Below are positions 41,204 to 46,851 of a stretch of DNA of 46,851 nucleotides, piece by piece. A program made the position numbers and the translations under genes. Source of the stretch: a virus; IMG/VR virus record IMGVR_UViG_3300042476_000542, positions 1 to 46,851 of that record; one strand, given 5' to 3'. Below the pieces are notes generated by a model. That model was given only the letters and a program-made list of their open reading frames with translations, was not told the DNA's origin and made no database searches. Positions within the stretch are counted from its first letter, which is position 1. Every line of letters begins with the position of its first letter.

Positions 41204-43447
41204 ATGGAACTTCCCAAGCCACAGCCCGCGTTTGACGGGAACGATTTCACCGTTCTACCCCCGGCCCCGGCGCCGACGCGGTTCAAGACGAACCTGCAAC
41301 TCACGCCCGACCAACGCGAGGAACTGAAACACCGATGCCTGACGCGGATCACGGAGCTTCAGCGCGAGATGGGACTGAGCGGCGAGGGCGCGGTGGACGG
41401 CGGATCGTGGATGGACCGGAGGAAGCGGTATCAGGATCTCTTTGACAACGACAACTCCTGGCGCGCGGCGATGTATGGCGGCGTCTTCGACAAGAGCAAC
41501 CTGACGCTCGGCACGGCACAGCGGTTCGTGCGCGAGATGCACAGCAAGGCCGCGGACGATCTTCTCGGCACGCGCCCATTTTTCGCCGCGGTGAAATATC
41601 AGAACGTGGGCGACGACCAGACGGCGCGCGCGGTGGAGGAACTGGTGCAGCAGCGCGTGGACCAGAGCGACGTGCAGACCGAACTTCGCTCGGCGCTACG
41701 CAGCGCGCTCATCCGCAACGAGTGCGTGGTGAAGATCCGATGGATCAAGCGCAGCACGCCCTACGTCAGCCCCGCGGTGGTGCTCGTGGACGCGAACGGC
41801 GAGCCGATCAAGACCCCGAACGGCCTCATGGTCTATGAGAACGACGACTTTCTGCCCGACCCGAACGTGGAGGGGCTGGCGCGGCTGGAGAAGGATCCGC
41901 TGTTCGCGATGCGGCAGGGGGAGTTTCAATACAAGCAGTTCGACCGGCTTTTGCAGGAGTTGATCCAATTTGAGGGCGTCGAGTGTCGCGAAGTGGACTA
42001 CCGATCATACCTCTGCCCGCTCCGGTGCCCGGACATTCACGAGGCGGACGCGGTGTTCCAGCTTTACGACGACACGCCGCAGCACATCAAGGAGACCTAC
42101 GGCGAATACGAGGGCTTCGACGAGTATTGGGCCGGCAGCGTGACCGACGAGGGCAGCGGCGAGATGCGCGCGAAGGAGACGCACGGCGAACAGCGCGATA
42201 CCGTCGTGAGCCGCCTGAACATCTTCCGGCGCATGGCCGAGTGCTACGTGCGCTTCGATGCCGACGGCGACGGATTCGAGGAGGAGATTTTCTGCGTGCT
42301 GGACCGGAGCTGTGAAGACCTCGTGTATTACGAATACCTCGCGAACGTGATGCACAAGCGCCCGTTTGAAGTGATCCCCGGCGTCGCCCGCGTGCCGAAC
42401 CGCTGGTATGGCGAGGGCGTGATCCAGGCGGTGATCGATCAGGACACCTACATTGACGCGCAGTTCAACCGCTTCAACATCAAGGACAGCAAGGAGAACA
42501 GCGTCACGTTCCGCGACCCGATGGCGGTGCGCGAGTGGAAGAACGGCGCGCAGGTGGAATTTGGCGGCGACAAGATTTACGACGTGGAGCCGGGCTACGA
42601 CAAGGATCACCGCCCGCCGATGTGGAACGTGAACCTCACGGAGAAATCCGAGATCGGGCTGGAACTGCTCACGATGGCGCAGCAGCAGCTCAACCTGATG
42701 TTCGGCGTGATCGGCGCGAAGGACGCCAGCGCGAGCGACCTGAATAGCAGCCGGACGGCGACGGGCATCCTGAACATCGAGCGCACGAGCAACCTGCTCA
42801 TCAAGAACAGCGAGATCCAGCACCAGAAGGCGATCATCGGGATCATGGGCCAGGTGGTGACAATCGTGCTGGAGAACATCCGCGACACCGAGCTTCTGCT
42901 TTCCAAGGACGGCAAGATGCTGCTCACGATCAACCGCGAGGAGGCGCGCACCATCGAGCGGGAAATCCGACTCCTGCTCACGCGCTCGCGTTCGTCCGAG
43001 ATGCTTTCCACAAACCAGCAGGCGCTCGCAGTGGCGGAGAAATACCACATGACGCGCGCGCAGATGCCGGAAGTGGCGCGCACGCTGCGTCCGCTATTCC
43101 TCTCGCAACTCAAGGCGCTCGAAGTGGCCGATCCCGATGAGCTTTGCCCGAACATCTCCGACGAGGAGATCAAGGTGTGGCAGGAAAAGAGCCAGCAGTC
43201 CGCACAGGCGCAACTCCGCCGCGAGACGCGCGAAGCCATCGCCTACAAGGACTGCCCGCCGAGCGTGCAAGCGCAGTGGGAAACGGAGATGGGATTCCAG
43301 CCCGCGAGCCCCGAGGAGCGAGCGCAGAAGGCCAAGCAGGACTTCACGCTCAAAAATCCCGAGTTTGTCATGCCGGCGGTTCCGCAGCCCGGCGCGCACG
43401 GCGCGGAAGAAGCCGGCGAAACCGAAACCGGAGCACCCGCGCAGTGA
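41204..43447 (+). CDS. Portal protein, P22-type
   Basis: Forms the dodecameric portal at the capsid vertex. At 747 aa it is close to P22 gp1 (about 725). Family-like parts are the N-terminal RRKRYQDLFDNDNSWRAAMY, the TLGTAQRFVREMHSKAADDL segment, ECVVKIRWIKRSTPYV, RFDADGDGFEEEIFCVLD, NRWYGEGVIQAVIDQDTYID and the LMFGVIGAKDASASDLNSSR loop, followed by a long helix and a Glu/Ala-rich tail. The ATG at 41204 is chosen because the longer frame starts inside the tRNA. Identification is from pattern and context; no P22-type scaffolding or coat protein is yet visible downstream. Confidence 0.85.
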   Translation: MELPKPQPAFDGNDFTVLPPAPAPTRFKTNLQLTPDQREELKHRCLTRITELQREMGLSGEGAVDGGSWMDRRKRYQDLFDNDNSWRAAMYGGVFDKSNLTLGTAQRFVREMHSKAADDLLGTRPFFAAVKYQNVGDDQTARAVEELVQQRVDQSDVQTELRSALRSALIRNECVVKIRWIKRSTPYVSPAVVLVDANGEPIKTPNGLMVYENDDFLPDPNVEGLARLEKDPLFAMRQGEFQYKQFDRLLQELIQFEGVECREVDYRSYLCPLRCPDIHEADAVFQLYDDTPQHIKETYGEYEGFDEYWAGSVTDEGSGEMRAKETHGEQRDTVVSRLNIFRRMAECYVRFDADGDGFEEEIFCVLDRSCEDLVYYEYLANVMHKRPFEVIPGVARVPNRWYGEGVIQAVIDQDTYIDAQFNRFNIKDSKENSVTFRDPMAVREWKNGAQVEFGGDKIYDVEPGYDKDHRPPMWNVNLTEKSEIGLELLTMAQQQLNLMFGVIGAKDASASDLNSSRTATGILNIERTSNLLIKNSEIQHQKAIIGIMGQVVTIVLENIRDTELLLSKDGKMLLTINREEARTIEREIRLLLTRSRSSEMLSTNQQALAVAEKYHMTRAQMPEVARTLRPLFLSQLKALEVADPDELCPNISDEEIKVWQEKSQQSAQAQLRRETREAIAYKDCPPSVQAQWETEMGFQPASPEERAQKAKQDFTLKNPEFVMPAVPQPGAHGAEEAGETETGAPAQ

Positions 43448-43776
43448 GCCCCGCCCAGGCGCACAACCACAAGATCGCCGCCGAAGGGCTCGGGCGCATC
43501 ACCCGCCTGATCGCGCAACCGGACTTCATCTGGTTCCTGCGCGAAGCGGCCGGAAAGGAACTCACGAGGCTCGACAATCTCATCCATGACCGCAAAGAAT
43601 CGAAGGAAGATCGCGAGGCCGCACTGTCCGAATGGCTCGCCGTGAAGCGGCTCGCCGAGTGGCCGGAAACCTTTGCGAATGATTGCGGGAAAACCCTCGG
43701 GCACGAGCACCGAATTACGCTTGACATCACCGAACCGAAACCGGACGCAGCCCGCGCCACCGAAACCACCACCTAA
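43444..43776 (+). CDS. Hypothetical protein after portal (110 aa, GTG start)
   Basis: GTG 43444 overlaps the portal stop as GTGA. A helical protein (IAAEGLGRITRLIAQPDFIW, LTRLDNLIHDRKESKEDRE) ending in a Pro/Thr-rich tail. The position suggests a head-completion or scaffold-related role; no family is recognised. Confidence 0.68.
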   Translation: MSPAQAHNHKIAAEGLGRITRLIAQPDFIWFLREAAGKELTRLDNLIHDRKESKEDREAALSEWLAVKRLAEWPETFANDCGKTLGHEHRITLDITEPKPDAARATETTT

Positions 43777-43785
43777 AACACTCTC

Positions 43786-44397
43786 ATGAATCAAATCGAA
43801 CCTCGTACCGCTGAAACCCTCAAAACCAATCTCGGCGTCTCAAACGCGGAGCCGCCTGCGGCCACGCTCGCGCGCGGCCTCGTGGATGTGAACGGAAACA
43901 TCCGACTTCAGGCTCCGAACAACGCCATCTCGCCTCGCGGCATCAACACCGGAGAGCACCCGGCGAGGGCCTCGACCGACGGCACCGATTCCACGCCGGT
44001 CATCACCGAAACCTATCTCAGTGAAATTCATGTGCCAGCAAACTGCACCATCACCGGAATTGAGCTTTTCAACGGAAGCAACGTGACAGGGAACGTGACC
44101 GTCGGACTCGCGGACGCGCTCGGAAACCCTATCGCGGCGGCTCAGTCGGCCAGCACTGCCGGCAGCGGCACGGACGCCTACCAGCGCATTCCGTTCGCTG
44201 CGCCCTATGTCGCCAGTGGTCCGGCCACCTATTTCATTCAGGTCCAGTACAGCAGTGCGACCGCGCGCTATAATACGCACGCGGTCGGCAGGCACGCCAC
44301 CGGAAAGCAGACCGGACAGACCTACGGAACCCTCACGGCATTCACTCCGCCGACCACTTTCACAACGGCCATTGGGAATATCGCCGGCCCTTACTAA
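43786..44397 (+). CDS. Probable virion structural protein (203 aa)
   Basis: Beta-rich, with Gly, Ala, Thr and Asn common (TYLSEIHVPANCTITGIELF, SNVTGNVTVGLADALGNP, TYFIQVQYSSATARYNT). There is no catalytic motif. The composition and its place after the portal fit a head-decoration, tail-tube or carbohydrate-type beta-sandwich protein. A leader of 50 or so residues (TLARGLVDVNGNIRLQAPNN) precedes the domain. Confidence 0.68.
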   Translation: MNQIEPRTAETLKTNLGVSNAEPPAATLARGLVDVNGNIRLQAPNNAISPRGINTGEHPARASTDGTDSTPVITETYLSEIHVPANCTITGIELFNGSNVTGNVTVGLADALGNPIAAAQSASTAGSGTDAYQRIPFAAPYVASGPATYFIQVQYSSATARYNTHAVGRHATGKQTGQTYGTLTAFTPPTTFTTAIGNIAGPY

Positions 44398-44403
44398 ACC
44401 GAA

Positions 44404-44667
44404 ATGCGAACCCTCGACCTCAACTCGATCTACGACGCGAACGGCGGTGTGTATGTGACCGGCACAAGCGCCAACACCGGTCCGTTCTCCGGCATCATCG
44501 CCCACACCGACACCGTGATCGCGTCCCTGACGTGCGCCAAGTGGACGGGATCGCCCGCATCCGTCACCGTGAAGGCGGGGACATTCCTGATGTTCCCCGG
44601 CGGCGCGACCGCCGTGACGCTCACCAGCGGAACCTGCACCTTGATGAATCGCCCCGCCTCACAATAA
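44404..44667 (+). CDS. Small beta-rich virion-associated protein (87 aa)
   Basis: Starts 7 nt after the previous stop. Beta-rich (GGVYVTGTSANTGPFSGIIA, SVTVKAGTFLMFPGG), similar in style to its neighbour. It may be a small decoration or head-tail connector protein; no family is recognised. Confidence 0.65.
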   Translation: MRTLDLNSIYDANGGVYVTGTSANTGPFSGIIAHTDTVIASLTCAKWTGSPASVTVKAGTFLMFPGGATAVTLTSGTCTLMNRPASQ

Positions 44668-44727
44668 CCCCCGCGCCGGCTCGACCTCACCGGGCTTCAC
44701 GACGTTTAGCGGAAAAATACTTCCAAT

Positions 44728-46851
44728 ATGGGACTCACCTGCACGCTGACCGGAACCATTTACCGCGACGACGGCGCGGTGGCAACAGGCGCGGTGGTGA
44801 GCTTCACGCTCTGCGCGCCTCGGAACACGCACTGGACATCGAACAACCGCGTCGTCCTGCGTGCGGTTCTTTCCGCGACCACCGACGGGAGCGGGAACTT
44901 CTCGCAGGTGGTCGCCCGGAACGATGAACTCACTCCGGCCGGAACGTATTGGAAGGTGGAATGCGCCGATGCCGCGCTGCTGAAGCACATCGCGGCGAAC
45001 GCGGACACGCTGAACGTGATCGACGCGCCGGATCTGGATGCCTCCGCGCAGGTGTTCAGCGGATTGGACGACCCGGATGCGGATTGGGTGGCGCACGGGC
45101 ACGCGCAGACGCTCACGGCGGCGGAAAAGCTGCAAGCCGCAACGAACCTCGGACTGAACCTGTCCGCGTCGCAACTGCTCGGACAGGCTTCGAGCGGCGG
45201 CACCGGGCTTCCGGTTGCTGTCACGCTCGGCACCGGCCTGGCGATGAGCGGCACGACGCTGAATGTTACTCTCAGCACTGGCCTGACAGTCGGCACCACA
45301 GCCATCGCCAGCGGCACCACGGGCCGCATCCTCTATGACAACGCGGGCGTGCTTGGGGAGCTACCAGTCGGCACCGGAGTCGCGACGGCACTGGCGGTCA
45401 ACGTGGGCAGCGCAGGGGCGTTCCTGACATCGGCTGTAACCTCCATCACCGGCACGGCAAACGAAATCACAGTCACCGGCACGACGACGCCGACGCTCTC
45501 GCTTCCGAGCGCGCTGACATTCACCGGCAAGACGGTGACGGGCGGGACGTTCAATTCGCCGACGCTATTCGAGCCTAGTTCCATAAATTACAAGATTCTC
45601 GATAACCAAGACGGAACCATGAAAGGCCGTCTTACTAACGATTTTACGCACGTATATTTAGACGCCGGTGGTGATGTATTTTTGCGGTCATCCGATTTCG
45701 TAAGCAGCTATCTCATCCTCGCTCATTTCTCCGCTTCAACGGGGCGCATGTCATTAGGCCACTCAGCATTTTTATCCGGGAAAATCGGATTCAAGAACGC
45801 TACATCGACGGGAACTACAACCCTCGACTCCGCAAACGCTTCTGCAAACGACTACACGGTTACACTGCAAGCTGCGACAGGCACGCTCGCGCTGACCTCC
45901 GACATCACAGGCGGCACACGCGCGGGCAGCTTCACCACGCTGACGGCAAGCTCCACCACGTCCCTCCTCCTCGGCACCGCAGGCAGCGCCGTTGGCAACG
46001 TGGGCTTCCGCAACGCCACCTCTGGCACCACGACGCTTGCGCCTGCTACGGGCGCGCTCGGCACGGGCACGGTGACGCTCCCGCTGAGTGGCACGCTGGC
46101 GACGCTGGAGGGGAGCAACACCTACACCGGCACGACGAACACCTTCACGCTGCCAACCACGACCGGCACGACCACGACCAGCGGCATCGCGGTTGCGGCC
46201 AACAGCCTCACGACCGGCACGGGCATCTACGCGGCCTCCTCATCGCTTACGAGCGGCAAGCTGCTTGACCTGCAAGTGAGCGGCACGGCGGCGGCGGCAT
46301 CGCAGACCGCGCTGAACGTCGCCACTGCGGGCGCGAATGGCACGAGCGGCATCACCAGCAAGGGTGCGGTGATTTCCAACACGCACACCGGGACGACCTC
46401 GACTAATGTGGCGTTGGAATTGACTGCGAGCGGCGGGACGACGAACACGGCGCTGAATGTGACGGCGGGGAATACATTTCTTTCAGGCAATCTACTATTT
46501 ACAGACAGCACTTACGATATTGGTAACAGTGGAGCGCCGTTTTATCGTGTGCGTCACATTTACAGCACTGGAACCATCACCGCCCTGCAGTCAAACATAA
46601 CCGTTTGCGGCGCTACCTATTTCAGCGACGCTTTAAACACGAAAACGTATGTGGACACGACAGGCACGGGGTGGATTATCATCCCGCGCGCAACAACGAC
46701 TGTCCCATTTACCTGTCGAGGCACGGCATCGCAAACCGCAGACCTGCAACGCTGGACAGATTCATCTGCTTCCGTTTTGGCGAAAATAGCGGCGGATGGA
46801 TCATTTACCACCACAGGCACTCTCGCCGTGACCGGAGCCAGCACGCTTACA
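44728..46851 (+). CDS. Tail fibre or tailspike-like protein (N-terminal 708 codons; runs off window)
   Basis: Open from ATG 44728 to the window end with no stop. The N-terminal 110 or so residues are a globular beta domain (TGTIYRDDGAVATGAVVSFT, ATTDGSGNFSQVV). The rest is a long Thr/Gly/Ser/Ala repeat (GTGLAMSGTTLNVTLSTGL, VTGTTTPTLSLPSALTF) typical of trimeric tail fibres. Two segments, about 45580-45850 and 46480-46720, are visibly more AT-rich than the rest and encode non-repetitive, less Thr-rich sequence (NYKILDNQDGTMKGRLTNDF), suggesting modular exchange. It probably binds the host surface; the tip lies outside the window. Confidence 0.82.
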   Translation, partial: MGLTCTLTGTIYRDDGAVATGAVVSFTLCAPRNTHWTSNNRVVLRAVLSATTDGSGNFSQVVARNDELTPAGTYWKVECADAALLKHIAANADTLNVIDAPDLDASAQVFSGLDDPDADWVAHGHAQTLTAAEKLQAATNLGLNLSASQLLGQASSGGTGLPVAVTLGTGLAMSGTTLNVTLSTGLTVGTTAIASGTTGRILYDNAGVLGELPVGTGVATALAVNVGSAGAFLTSAVTSITGTANEITVTGTTTPTLSLPSALTFTGKTVTGGTFNSPTLFEPSSINYKILDNQDGTMKGRLTNDFTHVYLDAGGDVFLRSSDFVSSYLILAHFSASTGRMSLGHSAFLSGKIGFKNATSTGTTTLDSANASANDYTVTLQAATGTLALTSDITGGTRAGSFTTLTASSTTSLLLGTAGSAVGNVGFRNATSGTTTLAPATGALGTGTVTLPLSGTLATLEGSNTYTGTTNTFTLPTTTGTTTTSGIAVAANSLTTGTGIYAASSSLTSGKLLDLQVSGTAAAASQTALNVATAGANGTSGITSKGAVISNTHTGTTSTNVALELTASGGTTNTALNVTAGNTFLSGNLLFTDSTYDIGNSGAPFYRVRHIYSTGTITALQSNITVCGATYFSDALNTKTYVDTTGTGWIIIPRATTTVPFTCRGTASQTADLQRWTDSSASVLAKIAADGSFTTTGTLAVTGASTLT

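Noticed and set aside
1-46851. CRISPR arrays, insertion sequences and reverse-transcriptase diversity elements
   Set aside because: I saw no regularly spaced direct repeats, transposase genes with terminal repeats, or reverse transcriptase in the window.

Overview
The window is a GC-rich segment of a tailed-phage genome (free phage or prophage; no integrase or host flank is visible). The evidence is an ordered set of terminase small subunit, terminase large subunit, very large 'polyvalent' protein, portal, head-associated proteins and tail fibre, preceded by a replication block and a block of DNA-modification genes. The host cannot be read from the sequence. A lipoprotein signal peptide suggests a bacterial host with lipoproteins, and strong Shine-Dalgarno sites are scarce. 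Genes are packed with 4-nt ATGA/GTGA stop-start overlaps.

Layout. (1) 1-6.3 kb: a co-directional modification block. It holds a beta-class DNA methyltransferase, an MT-A70-type adenine methyltransferase, two GNAT/Mom-like proteins, a PP-loop (PAPS-reductase-like) ATPase, a lipoprotein and several small proteins. Five of these proteins start with related, apparently non-catalytic N-terminal leaders, and related repeats sit at several gene ends. (2) 6.3-13.0 kb: replication and recombination, with an SF2 helicase, phage Dam methylase, TOPRIM/RepA-type primase-helicase and RecF/SbcC-like ATPase, closed by a terminator. (3) 13.1-15.7 kb: a leftward unit of seven small genes including a DUF2786 protein. 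(4) 15.7-17.4 kb: a divergent control region with a perfect 10-bp inverted repeat, an Xre-family regulator and small genes, ending in a second terminator. (5) 17.5-18.85 kb: about 1.4 kb with no convincing gene but with hairpins, a perfect palindrome, a tandem repeat and repeated GTCCC motifs. (6) 18.9-25.2 kb: packaging genes, including a YugP-like membrane metalloprotease between the terminase subunits. The large terminase carries an N-terminal CX5R phosphatase-like domain and a LAGLIDADG intein. (7) 25.3-40.9 kb: a 586-aa Ala/Pro-rich protein and a 4625-aa protein combining a glycine-zipper membrane region, a DarB-like N6-adenine methylase, a SNF2-like helicase and a C-terminal polyvalent region. 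One convincing and one weaker gene candidate are read in another frame of its linkers. (8) 40.9-46.85 kb: a structured RNA candidate, an initiator-like tRNA-Met(CAT), a P22-type portal, small virion-associated proteins and the start of a mosaic tail fibre that runs off the window.

How it may work together (inference): the portal, the membrane-active N terminus of the giant protein and its methylase/helicase core fit a virion protein ejected with the genome to counter restriction. The early modification block would chemically mark progeny DNA. The best candidates for undescribed biology are the shared N-terminal leader on the modification enzymes, the phosphatase-terminase-intein fusion, the overprinted gene inside the giant ORF, and the RNA element paired with an initiator-like tRNA.
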